A DNA stretch of 64,000 nucleotides from Patiria pectinifera (lineage: Eukaryota; Echinodermata; Asteroidea; Valvatida; Asterinidae): the NCBI GenBank assembly GCA_029964075.1, contig CM057135.1, forward strand, positions 6,867,001 to 6,931,000. The letters run 5' to 3'. Both the position numbers and the translations under genes were made by a program. The notes under the pieces were generated by a model. That model did no database searches, was not told the origin of the DNA, and was given only the letters and a program-made list of their open reading frames with translations. Below are positions 20,455-31,537 of the stretch, one piece after another. Positions within the stretch are counted from its first letter, which is position 1, and the number at the start of each line of letters is the position of its first letter.

Positions 20455-22859
20455 TCATTGTTGTTTTTCCGCCGCCTGTAGCAATCTTTCATCCTGTAGG
20501 GTAGTACATGTGACCAGGGGTTCTTGCCTCCTCTTCCTTGTGACTCGGCAGGTCACACACTTCTCCTTCCTGCAAAGGATGCACTGTTTGGGAAAAACAT
20601 GTTGTGATCTTGCTGCAGTCTTGGAAACCGTTTGCGTGGCTGAACGGAGTCTTCTCTTTTTCACAGGGGGGTGGGGAACCTTTTTGGCTGTTTCAGTTTC
20701 TAGAATACAGTAGAGAAACAGAAAATACAATCTTATTCAACTGTTTACATGTAATTAACATTTATTTGGTTGTATTTATTGAAATAAGGCAATTTTTCAA
20801 TGAAAATGTTGTGTTGCTCTCAAATAAACAAAATCAGGAGGGTATATGTCATGTTTCTTCCTTAAATTTGTGAGATTATCTTTTGGGGGGGGGTGTCGGA
20901 TGGGGAGGGTAAACAACAGTATACATTAAAACCTTCCCCTTCTTCCAAATTACAAATAAATGGAAAGAAAGTTATCAGTTCTTGGGCCTAATACTGGTAT
21001 ACACATGTGCATGTACATGGCCATGTATATATTTGTGGATGGTACACTAGCCCAGGTGGACTCCCTTTCCTCCCTACGTTACACGTACATTGCGTTTTTA
21101 TAGCTGAAAGTAAAAGTTTCAAAAGATACATTAAACTCTTTGGACTGTCTTTTCATAAACAAAATACATTTCACATGGACACTGGGTGAACTGAACTATA
21201 TGACAACAGTTTTCCAGTGTAACTTAGTTACAGACATCAGATAAATACTGGGGGGAGGGAGATGGGGGTCAGACAAGTCGACCGTTGAGACAACTCGACT
21301 CGGGACAGGTCGACCGTTGAGACAACTCGACCGTTGAGACAACTGGACCAACTGTGCGATAAATGGAAAGACAAGTCGACCGTTGAGACAAGTCGCCTCG
21401 CAAGTTTTGGGCCTAGTTTCGGGGAAAGTACCGGGGATTTTGACAGCGGCTGATCGCCGTTTGGGAGTGATGACACATGAGGTGTTTTTTTTGCATATAA
21501 CAGAGCTGATATAGCACATCGTTCGTTTTTCTCAAGGCCACGTGCGCGCATCCCCGGTCAACGTGGCCGTACCGTGCACGGTGGCATAGTTTTTGCCGGG
21601 CCTGTACGCCCATTTGCCGCGCCGGTCGACGTGCCCGCGTGCCGGGCCCGGCCCGGTCCTCGCGGGCGGGCGGGGCGCACTGGCCCGACGCGACGCCCTC
21701 TGTACATCGAGTATGCCTGCGCCGCATCCGTGATAGGTCTTGCAGAAGATTTGTGCAACTTTTTCTGTTCCACGTGTATTCATTTCCATTAAGTCGAGCA
21801 GTCTCAACGGTCGAGTTGTCCCGAGTCGAGTTGTCTCAACGGTCGACTAGTCCCGAGTCGAGTTGTCTCAACGGTCGACTTGTCCGACATTCAGGGAGAT
21901 TATCAACAGCACCTCACAAATATACTTGTATAAGTTTATCACACCATCATCTCCCTGCAGTTTTTTTTTCATGAAGGTTACCCAATTTGTTAATGAATAG
22001 AAATGGAAGCAACAGTTTCTATACAAATAAAATGTACCTGCAATTTTAGACTTCTCTTTTTGCTGGGCTTGAACTGCTCTCTTCACCTTGGACTTGTCAG
22101 TGTACAGACTGTAGCATGACCTATACAGAAAAAAAATGTGGAGGTTTACATTTACATAGTACCAACATGACCAATAGGCCTACCATGACTACACAATTGC
22201 AAGGCACTAACATCAGAACATGTTGACTAACGTTTATACACAATCATTGACTGCATTTAACAGTTTAAGTAGTTTTAGGAAGGCATACAAATCTACATGT
22301 ACTGCATTCAGGCCCCCTATGCCATGAATTTTCAGAGCCCCTCCCCCCCCCCCTTAATGCCCTTGCCCTTATTTTATCTCGATCATCATGATCATAAAAT
22401 AGTCAAGTCATCATGGTCATCTGGTCATGGACATGATGCTAGGTTACTAGATATTGCACAATCTCGAAGTGGAGGGAAGTGTATGATTTGTATCTCACCG
22501 ATGATGACCGGCATTCTCTAGGATCGTGAGATTGCAACCGCATACTGACGGGCTGATCATGCTGATCCGTAGCAACACTTGCGCCGGCTGACGTAGCGCA
22601 TGTTTTGGCGATGAACTGCCTTGGCCCTGGCCTTTGCTATCTCGGCTTGCGGTCCTTTTGTGACATGTGTGAAGGCCTTCCAGACGTCGGTATACTCAAG
22701 GAAACGTGACCAGCTGTGCCCCGTAAATAACTGCACTTCACCCTTTCCAGTCGGAAAGTGCATGAGACACTGAACTGATGATTTTGGAGCATTTTCTTCA
22801 CCTGTCTCCGCTGCGGTCTCGGACTCGGTACTTCCTTCCGACGACATGGACGACGCCAT
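20455..22859 (-). pseudogene. Multi-exon gene fragment of the 19,092 transposon, Cys-rich N-terminal region
   Basis: Minus-strand exons. One runs from ATG 22,859 to about 22,560 (MASSMSSEGSTESETAAET, then KGEVQLFTGHSWSRFLEYTD). One of about 85 bases near 22,122-22,038 is flanked by AG and GT (CYSLYTDKSKVKRAVQAQQ). One is from about 20,700 to 20,458 after a CTAG acceptor (KKRRLRSATQTVSK, QCILCRKEKCVTCRVTRKRR). The CxxC pairs suggest a zinc-binding module. From memory similar N-terminal modules (CYxxxT..K, LRS, C-x2-C) occur in uncharacterised invertebrate transposon proteins. No catalytic transposase domain is seen within the element, so it is probably non-autonomous or internally deleted. Confidence 0.45.
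21272..21884. mobile_element. GC-rich inverted-repeat element with TIRs made of repeated CAACTCG/GTCGACC units
   Basis: The left arm (21,272-21,350) is built from units such as GTCGACCGTTGAGACAACTC; the right arm (about 21,795-21,884) holds the same units inverted. The outermost matches are GACAAGTCGACC and GGTCGACTTGTC. The core, about 21,540-21,720, is far richer in G and C than its surroundings. Open frames in the core exist on both strands only because GC-rich DNA lacks stops. Target duplication is not evident. Confidence 0.65.
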
Positions 22860-23176
22860 GTTGGACTCACCTCTTGTCGACGTATATAGAACGTGCAATT
22901 TGATTGGTTCTTTGGCGACACAACACAAACCTTGCACGTTATTGGTTGATTTTTATCCTCTCTCGGGCGTTATTTTGTCTAACGATTTTTTGGCTGTAAC
23001 CTCGAATTTGATGTTAATTAAAATTCATTTGTGAAGTCCCAAACCACCCACGAATGCGGGAACGTGGTTTATTAGCGCTTTCTAATTTTGATCAATGGAA
23101 TGAGAAATATTAGAAAAAATTCGGAAAACCAGATCGCGTAACGAGCGAAAAAAAGGCCTCGTCCCACGGACTATGT

Positions 23177-24860
23177 GTTCCCTTTGAAGCAAATAAAACA
23201 TGCACAATATTTCTGCACTGTCTGTTCCACTGCACAACTCAATGGAATCATGTTAAATTCAATCAGACATGTTTCTTCTCCAAAGCTACCAGAAACAGAT
23301 TCATCAATCTTCATGTGGATATGTTTACCGAATGCATCAATTTCATCAGGCAACTCACTGATTAACAAATATTCATCCATCATTGTAGAGCTACGAGACA
23401 AACAACTGTACAATTAATTACCAGTATTCAACACAAAATCCATGTCTTTGCAACACCACATGTTCAGCGGCTTAATTTTGCTAAAGAGGATTCCGCACAA
23501 GCTCATACAAACACACTGTGGACCAGCTAGGTCTCCAAATGTAAGATCACCTTGATGAAAACTACCTTGAATACATCTGATTTCTTTAGTCTCATTAATC
23601 TGTTGATTGTCTTTACAAGAGCAACTGTGTTTACTACTACATGTACATACATGTATTTTGGCTCCGAGTTTTTTCTTGTCACAATCTTGTGCTAAATCTT
23701 CCATGTTGTCTCCAGCTTTTCTTCTGGACTAAATTTTCTCAACACTGTTCTTTTCATTTTGTATGAACACTCGCTCTTTTCTTCTACTTTTGCCATTAAC
23801 ATCTCTACTTTTCCTTGCAGACTGACCTCTTGTCCTTTGTACATTGTCTTGATTTTTCTCATTCTTATCCTTTCCACTACTACAACTAATCTCAGCATTA
23901 GTACTTTTCTTGCTGCGTAAAAAATAACCTCCAGTCTGCTGAACAATGCAACATCTTTCACCTGTGTTTAAACATGCATGTTTGCAGTCCATGTTATCTA
24001 CATGCTCAATTTGTCATTGCCTGCCTGTTCCTCACCTTCATTTCTATGTAGAGTTGAAACTTCAATGTGCTCTGTGTGCCAGAAACACATTCAGTGTATT
24101 ACTCAACAGCTGCTTCCTCCGTGTACACTTCAGATGATGGCATCTCAAATTTGTTCTCATCTGTTGGAATGCCAAGATCATACAACAAAGAGTCATTGTA
24201 GGTACACCTCCCACATTTTAGACACAGCCATGCTACGGATTTGCTTGCAAGCACAGACTGAATGTTTGCAAATCCCATACAATTGAAATGATAGTAGATT
24301 TTACAAGTATCACACTGCACAACTTAATCGTGTTCACTAGCCACTTGATCACACAACCAACATTGCTTGACTTGTACTTCGTTTATAGAACGATTCACAT
24401 CCGTAACTGCTGACTTCTCAGCACTACATCTCGTGTGAAATTTCCTTCCTATATTCCCATTTAGTCCATCTGAAAAGGTAATTCTCTTCAACAAGACCTG
24501 TTAATTCTTATGTTTGATAGACTTCCTTTTTTTGCTTTGCTCTGTATTTTTCATTTTCTTGATAACATAAGACAGACTTCTTTTTGAGTGACTCTACATA
24601 CTCTTTTGTGTTTTCTCATGGTTCCTCCTCTCTTCCTTACTCATACGCTGTTCAATGACCTTGCCATTCCTCAACCTATGCAATGCTTGTCTTCGTTCAC
24701 ATCTTCTGTTTTTCTTTCTGTTCGGTTTTGACACCTTCTTTGTCTCTTGGATATACTCTACAACACAATCCAATACCTGATGTCTACTGCAGCATGTTTG
24801 CCCACTGGCCTTCAACCTTCGCACTGCTTTCTGCTGTTTCAATCTCTTTGTGGTCATTTT
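23177..24860 (-). pseudogene. Helitron N-terminal part: basic leader, PHD-like finger, first half of C76-like protease
   Basis: 24,857-24,594 is a very basic leader (KRLKQQKAVRRLKASGQTCC, VSKPNRKKNRR) matching 48,030-48,240 in the second Helitron. 24,355-24,190 encodes a PHD-type C4HC3 finger (CWLCDQ, CDTC, YYHFNC, WLCLKC) with a TAA inside near 24,325, followed by LLYDLGIPTDE. 23,704-23,414 contains IQGSFHQGDLTFGDLAGPQC: Gln and Cys 13 residues apart as in the UL36-type deubiquitinase active site. In the same frame after a stop comes LYSCLSRSSTMMDEYLLISELP (split here as LYSCLSRSS and MMDEYLLISELP) and FNMIPLSCAVEQ. The domain is completed at 19,088-18,900 after the transposon. Several stops and frame changes mark it as dead. 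Confidence 0.75.
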
Positions 24861-25162
24861 GTTGATTCTCCACTTCTTTCATCAATTCACATGTCTTTCA
24901 ACATCTGCCACAGGAACAAACATGTACACAGGTTCTGATTCACACACATGTTCAGCATTAGACTCAAGCATGCCTGTACGTTCTTGTATGAACTCAATGA
25001 TACACAATGGGATTGCATTTTGTCCACACTTTGATTCTTGTTGGAAATTTGGTTTCCACACATCCCCTGATATAAATCTTGAGTTTTCCTTGAAAACATT
25101 AACTGACTTCAACTTTGTCATCTTTGGCTACAAATTGACAATCAACTTCAGTATTGTAATCT

Positions 25163-25390
25163 TTAGCTCAGAATTTACAATCAGCTTCAGCAAGTAATCG
25201 TTGCCTTTGAATTGGCAATCAACTTCAGCAAGTATTCTTTGCCTTCGAATTTGCAATCAACTTCAGCAATTAATCTTTGCCTTTGAATTCGCAATCAACT
25301 TCAGCAAGTAATCTTTGCCTTTGAGTTGGCAATCAACTTCAGCAAGTAATCTTTGCCTTTCATTTGGCAATCAACTTCAGCTTGGTAACT
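25163..25390 (-). repeat. 38-bp tandem repeat, five to six units
   Basis: Units containing TTGCCTTTGAATTGGCAATC followed by AACTTCAGCAAG occur at exact 38-bp steps (TTGCC at 25,201, 25,239, 25,277, 25,315 and 25,353). They lie just upstream of the Helitron's coding leader in its own sense. 38 is not a multiple of three, so the array does not encode a simple protein repeat. Confidence 0.9.
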
Positions 25391-25429
25391 TATAACAAAA
25401 TAGCTTTAACACAGAACACGTTTAGCTCA

Positions 25430-25525
25430 CAAAAAAACAACTTCAGCTCACATATAACAACTTCAGCTCACATATAAAAACTTCAGCTCACATTATAACA
25501 ACTTCAGCTCACATGTAACAACTTT
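25430..25525 (-). repeat. Short tandem repeat, AACTTCAGCTCACATATAAC units
   Basis: Four imperfect units of about 22-24 bp containing CTTCAGCTCACAT. They adjoin the 38-bp array and share the CTTCAGC word with it. Confidence 0.8.
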
Positions 25526-27846
25526 TATTCATATGATATTTAGGAGATGAAATTTTGGAGTGAATGTGGAATGAACTGAACACACTAAGGAATGAAATGA
25601 GATGACAGGGCAGGGTTAATGGGACAGACACACTGGACGAACTGCACAAAAACAGACCAGAAGGAACTTGATGTCTTGGATGGCGGCACGACACTTCATT
25701 TCTGAAAACAAAATAAGAAGAAACTAGAAATTGTGGTTGTGAACAACCACAGAGCTGTTCCCAATATGGATTATCTGTTGGACCCATAGACATATAAGTA
25801 GAGATCTATGTCTATTTGCAACAGACGATAGGGCTTTCCGCATTATGATTTGTTTTTATCAACGTCCCTGGCTGTCACTATGCATGAACATAAAATCTGT
25901 CCAAGTTAGCTGGAAATCGGCTAAAACGGTCACTGTGGACAGGATTTGACCTCAGCCACACGTGCGCTGTGCGCGGGCTGACTGGCATACGATATGTACA
26001 ACGTACGTGCATGTACATGTACCGGTTCATTGTGGACGTCCTGTGCATGTTTTAAAGCAGAGGTATTGTCAACCTGAAGTTTTGAGCGTGCGCAGGGCAT
26101 GTCCGAGTTTGCTTATTGCCTCGTAGCTTTGAAATGTTTAAGACCTACCCTTAAATAGACAATTAAAGTAAAAACTAATATAAAAACTGCCATGGTTGAT
26201 TTTTCAGGAATTTTCTAAGGAAAAAGGGTCTTTTCATTATAACTTCCGGTTTGATGACGTCATACACCTTAAACTTTGCACACGTCTTAAGTGGGTCAAG
26301 GTCATCTAGACACCAATATTTAGGCGATTCCGACAAACTTCGCCACAGACATCTATTCAAAATACATTTTTGAAAATGTTCAACCTGTCGCTAGAGGGCG
26401 CTCGAAGATTACATGACGTCATCGGTAGATGATTTGAAGAATACTATCGGCCAAGAGACTAACACCGTTAAAAGCAAGTTCATATCTATTACCACTTTCA
26501 AATTATAAGCCACTTCCGGTTTTGGCCTTTTTCGACCGGAAGCAAGGGTCACGTGATTTCACGCACACTGAATGAAATAAAGACCTCAACCTACTCTACC
26601 ACTTGCCGGCATCAGAATGCTGCAGACGCGTACGGTTGATTTCTTATACATTTTTAAATGTTAAAATTGTCACAATTTAATTGCCTATAAATAAACACCG
26701 GATGACGTCATCATGACGTCCTTATTACACAATGTTGTTTGAATTAGGGTCTTTGCTTAGACAAAGATTGGTGTAAATGAATTACTGGCAAAGAGTCGAA
26801 AATGCCCTCTGAAAATTGACATTTAAAAAAAAAATTCTGTGTACAAAGTCTATGGGAAAAATTAAATATTCAAAATTCTATAATAAATCACGTGATGACG
26901 TCAGCATGACGAAAAGTTTTTTGATGATGATTAATAACTGTGCTGAGTTTAAAGTTGATCGGATTTAAAATAATTGCCAAAGTGGCTTGTAGTATAAAAA
27001 CGTGTACAAAACCTATGGGGAAAGTGGAAAAAGAAAAAAAAAAAGACAAAACAAAAAGGGAAAACTAGAAATGTGTTTGTGGACAAACACTGAGCTGTTT
27101 CGGTTTTGTCAATTAACGCCGTAAAGGAGTTTCATCCAGGTCAAATGAACATGTACATGCGTATACAGAAAGTGTCCATCCTATGTAAAAAAGAAAAGAA
27201 AAAAAGTCAAAAAGTCTTTCACGACGTCATGATGACGGCACACAATTTGTGAATTTTTTTATATCTATCTTCGAACTAACAAACCTTTTGCAAAAAGAAT
27301 TTTGAATGAACCACGTTCCTTTTAGGAAAGCGTCAAGTGACATGTGATTCTCATCGGTTGTTATAGCGTGTTTAACATTGTTTTTAATTTAGATGTCAAA
27401 TTACAGTGAAAAGTTTTAAAATAAAATAATGCCCTTTCAAAAAGTTATAAAACTCAAAGGATGATGTCATCATGACGTCACCTCATTATTACCACTTAAT
27501 AGACTTATTATATCTACAAACCAAGTTTCATGACTATCCGATGAACCCTTGTATGTGGTTTACAAAATATGAATTTTGATGGCGTCATGATGACGTCACA
27601 AAAATTACCCCATTAGGTGGTGGTGATGCATGAGAGTGACTTAGCTAAGTTGAATCAGAAAGAATTTTGAAAATACTTTGTTTTGTTCAGTTGATATGGT
27701 GGACTGCTGTACCTTTGAGGTTTCTGGCTAGAGTGGCAATGGAAATTTTCATGAGTATAAAACAAAACAGGAACCGAAATAGAATCAATCAACCTGTAAA
27801 CTGGGGATTATCTCAAAAGTATTTTGCCGTGTTTCAGCTCTATTTA
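25526..27846. other. Non-coding repeat-derived region rich in TGACGTCA motifs
   Basis: No gene seen. A palindromic motif AACTAGAAAT-GTGGTTGTGAACAACCAC-GAGCTGTT occurs near 25,717-25,762, and a diverged copy (GTGTTTGTGGACAAACAC) near 27,068-27,105. GATGACGTCAT or close variants occur repeatedly (about 26,249, 26,412, 26,702, 26,893, 27,222, 27,463 and 27,580), several as double palindromes. This looks like an old repeat family rather than a gene. Confidence 0.6.
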
Positions 27847-28426
27847 GGGACCGTGACCATTCAGCCCTGGTATGAAAAGGGCCCCCCGGTACCTCGTCCG
27901 GTCCAGAGCCAGTCCGGTCTTCAGCCCAGTCTCGTCCGGTACATGGTCCTGTCTGACCAGAAGTTTTGAAGTCAGTCAGGCGCATCAATTTATTGCCCTT
28001 CAGAGAACGTCCAGAGCAGAACAATAGCAGATTTACCGGATTAACCTTAACTCCCTATGGGGTGTGCAAAATCATATTGAAATTGGAGGATTCAGGACTG
28101 TTAGGGCTATAGATAAAATCCTTCCAAACGCCTTTTTAATTTACGGTCCCATTGTGCGCGAAACCGCATGGCAGGGGTTTTGATCTGTGCCGACGAAAGT
28201 GTTCTATTGTTTCGCGCTGAGAGATGAAAACCACAAGCAGGTTTCTTCTGGGATATATTACATGTGTCAATACTTGCAAACAATAGACCCCAGGATAGAG
28301 GAGTTCCTGATTAGCAACCGGACCAGCTCTTAGGCCGGTAGCTGGGACGGTACGAAAGGACTTCTTGGAAGGGGACGAGCTTACCGGGGGGCCCTTTTCA
28401 AACCGGGGCTGAATGGTCACGGTCCC
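27847..28426. mobile_element. MITE, Harbinger-like, TTA duplication
   Basis: 580 bp with inverted ends of about 45 bp: GGGACCGTGACCATTCAGCC on the left and its complement ending at 28,426. TTA lies immediately outside both ends (27,844-27,846 and 28,427-28,429). A 3-bp TTA duplication without coding content fits a PIF/Harbinger-type MITE. Confidence 0.8.
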
Positions 28427-28429
28427 TTA

Positions 28430-31100
28430 CATCCTTTTGCTGGGCACGGCGACGAATTGGTATTTGTTGCTGTACTATATGCAGGCAGGCAAAATCTCAA
28501 AGGTGTTGCACGATTACAAATATGTTATCAGTATGGATAAAAAGCTGTGCAAAACACTCAGATTTACAGTATAAGTACAGACATATCAAAATGCTCTCTC
28601 AGAAGGCTTGTTTTTATATATTAACGTGTGGAACATTAAAGGGAGTCAAGTATTATAACAGTAATAGACAGATATACCCGAGTAAGTTTTTTTTTTAATT
28701 AGAAATTAATAATTTATTGAATTATCAATGGTGGTTATTTATTTTAGAAGCCACATGCCAACACTGCTATCATTCAAAAACAAACTGCAACCGGGGAGAG
28801 TGGAATTTATTAGTTTAAAATGTGGCACTCTCCTTTCAACCGAGTGGTTCCACACAAAAAATGATTTGGGGAGAGCGAATGTTTCTGTAGTCTCTATAAT
28901 ATGAAATATTTTATTTATAGTACAAATATGAGACAATTGATATACAAGTGATCAGGTACAGTTTTTACAAAAAGAGTTATATTAGGAACTTTGGTGAGTA
29001 TATAAAAACGACAGTCAAATAGGGAAAATAGTGAAAATTGGGTGGTGAAGTGTCACTCCAAGGATGGTATCACTTGGGATGGTCTACGCTCATGCCTACT
29101 GCGTATCCGATGTCAAAATCGAAGATGAGACAGCAGTGAAAATAGATGAAACTGCTATCTAAGATCAGCAGTTAAAATAGACGAAACTGCTATCAGGGAG
29201 CCTCTCTCAAAATTGTTTTCTATAGCTAAACGCCCGGAATGCCAGCTATCTAATTTAAACGAAGCGCGTGGAATGTTAAACTCGCCTGCATGCTACGCCC
29301 ATTGCATATTTTGAGCAAACTTCTAGGCGGCGCGCGCTGTAAAAAAAAAGTTTAGTTGGCCGCGAGAGGGCGCTAGGCAAAAAGCATGATCGCAATGGCT
29401 GCTCACATGAGAGTCGACACAAACACAAAAAACGGAATTATTCATCCTAAACTATGCCCAGATCCTTTCCTTGTCCAAGATCCAGTTGTAGGCCTGGAAT
29501 GCAAACTTTCTTTTTAACAATCATGTTTTTTTCTTGGATTTAGAAAGGTTTGTATTTTTTCGCGTTTTCATATGTATATTTTTCTTCATACCATTGATAC
29601 TAGTAGTCGGATAATTATTACAGAAGTTCTTAGTTGGAGTTTGGATCAATCCTTTAACGCTGGGAAACGTTGACTTATTTTAAGGAAATCAACCCGTTTT
29701 CAAAGGATTTAATAAAGCTCATTGGCCAACTAACATTCGGACTGTTAAAATGTCTGAATATATTTGAAAAACAAATAGTACCACTGTATCGACACAGAAT
29801 GCGTTTAATTGGCCATTCTGTACGTAACATGTTTGAAAGCATTTGTTGTTTTTAATTTGACGTATCAAAAATCGTGCTTTCTCTTTAACTTTTTAAGGGG
29901 CCCACGGGGGGGGGGGGAGGGGGAGGAGGGCACTTTCGTACAAGATTGTGGATCTTCTTGAGATGGATCACTACCCCTTTGAAAGCACAAAATACCCGTC
30001 TTGCAAAAGTCCAATTGCTCCCCTTGCGAGTTGGAAATGTGTGCATCCTAAACCTGTGCCCTGCTCACAATTTGTGCCTCTCACAAGAGATAGACGTCTT
30101 GCTTAAAAAATAGTTGTAGTCGCGCGAAATAGAATTGGCCATCAAAAGCAAGGGTGGGCATCTTGCAATAAAAATATTGTCTCCCTACATAACTGTAGAC
30201 GAATTGAAGGGCGGGGGATAGAGGGTGTGCCGGGGGCCGAAGGTTCTCCCAAGTGAGAAAATTGCCTTTATTTTGAGAAAGATATACGGTCACTGCCATG
30301 CCAAGGGCGGATGGTGCGGTCTGCGGTCTTTGCTCATCATATACCTGGAGAAATTTGCAAATATTCCTTTAAATTTAAAAATGTGTTTTTTTGAGCACCA
30401 CGACGTGGTGTCTTTGTGATTTAAAGCGAAATAGCTATATTTGCACTTTCATACCGAAAAGGTCACCTTCGTTTTTCTGAAAAAAGTGCCCCCTTTTGGT
30501 GTGCGCCACCCCCAGTTTGAAAAGCGTTTCAGGGCACCTGATGATTACGGCATAAACGTTGGAGGAAAGCCTCCGTTTTTCGCTACTATGCCCGATGGAG
30601 TCAGGGTAATTATGGAGGACAGGCAACAGGCAACCAGTCTAGGCGGTTGCTTGTCCGCATGTCGTGATAGGCCATGTTTTAAAGTCTCATCTCTCGTTGC
30701 ATTCGCTGTGGGTTTTTTTCCTTTGCGAACGATACACCTTTCCAACCCCGCAAGCTAGCGGATTGCCGCGCGAACCGCTAGTGTGTGTAATTTGAAGCCC
30801 CACCCAGTGCAGTGGAGTTTTAAGTGGCCGTGGTTTACGTGCCAGAGACGTCGTTGCTAAGTAACAGCCTATAAGTTGCAGAAAGGCAACCCGGAAGGTC
30901 TTGAGGTGGCGGGTTGCCTGAGGGCCTGACGGGGGTGTTGGTATACTGTTGTACGGGTTTGATCGATATTGTAGTTAGACTGGGAGCCAGTGATTTGTTG
31001 GAAGTTTGAGCCGAAGTTGGAGGAGTGGCCAATTGTGAATCACCGAATGGGAATGACCAGTAATGTGTGTGTAAAGTTCATGTTGGATACCAGGGCCGAG
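28430..31100. other. Non-coding region
   Basis: No supported gene. It contains a G-rich homopolymer stretch near 29,905-29,930 and otherwise AT-rich sequence. The short open frames around 30,441-30,758 are not convincing. Confidence 0.5.
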
Positions 31101-31110
31101 ACGGCTGTTG

Positions 31111-31248
31111 ATGAACATGACGAAAGGGTTAGGGCGGTCCATTTCGGAATTGAACAGACGAAAAACGTCACCTGAACGTGTTGAGGATTGTGTAGTGCGC
31201 CTAGCAGATTATACAGGGGCTTGTCGTGAAAAAATTGCGAATTGTAAG
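31111..31248 (+). pseudogene. Possible upstream exon of the RPA-like OB-fold gene
   Basis: Frame reading KGLGRSISELNRRKTSPERV and EDCVVRLADYTGACREKIANC ends at AAG followed by a consensus GTGAGT donor at 31,249. Phase 0 would join it to the exon opening at 34,050. The exon's 5' border is uncertain. Support is the coding-like composition and the clean donor only. Confidence 0.3.
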
Positions 31249-31537
31249 GTGAGTTTGGAGTTTAAAGTTTATCATTTAAGCTGTTGTGTCTGTAGGAAGA
31301 GAAAGTGAATGTGATTAGGTGCCAGGCCTTAGGTGGAGAGGAGCCGGAGACGAAATACTTGGGAAAGTATGATTGATACTGACAGTGGCATTACTGTATT
31401 GATGTAGATTTTGTACACCACGCTGAAGCCTGAGCTGAGGCAGGCTGCAAGTGCAACATTCTTTCCCTGTTTAAGCAAAATACATGGACATGCACAGTAG
31501 GCCTACTAGGTCATTGAGGTTAATGATCTTATTTCGG

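Larger units (their letters stand above)
19092..23173. mobile_element. DNA transposon, 16-bp TIR, 3-bp duplication TGT, superfamily unassigned
   Basis: 4,082 bp bounded by TAGTCCGTGGGACGAG and its exact complement at 23,158-23,173. Subterminal similarity continues less perfectly (GCGATCTGGTT and CCGAATTTT on both sides). TGT at 19,089-19,091 is repeated at 23,174-23,176. Removing the element and one TGT restores a continuous Helitron protease frame, which sets the boundaries. A 3-bp duplication is compatible with CMC/Chapaev-like or Academ elements, but the termini do not let me choose. It contains a minus-strand multi-exon gene fragment and a nested GC-rich inverted-repeat element. Confidence 0.82.
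14464..25525 (-). mobile_element. Helitron with PHD, C76-like and OTU domains, truncated and interrupted
   Basis: Minus-strand remnant. Read from high to low coordinates it runs: repeats (25,525-25,163), basic leader (24,860-24,594), PHD-like finger (about 24,355-24,190), C76-like protease (23,704-23,177, then 19,088-18,900), OTU (about 18,640-18,240), basic repeats (18,180-17,420), Cys-rich/DUF6570-like (17,420-16,890) and Rep (16,951-14,464). No helicase is present; homology ends at the C tract at 14,458. A separate DNA transposon occupies 19,092-23,173. The two coding halves fit together precisely across that insertion. Its upstream boundary is approximate. Confidence 0.82.

Noticed and set aside
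21413-21974. Several overlapping frames in the GC-rich core
   Set aside because: High GC content removes stop codons; composition (Arg, Pro, Ala, Gly) is that of random GC-rich DNA on both strands.
25163-25390. Regular repeats resembling a CRISPR array
   Set aside because: Units are directly tandem at 38 bp with no variable spacers, in eukaryotic DNA.
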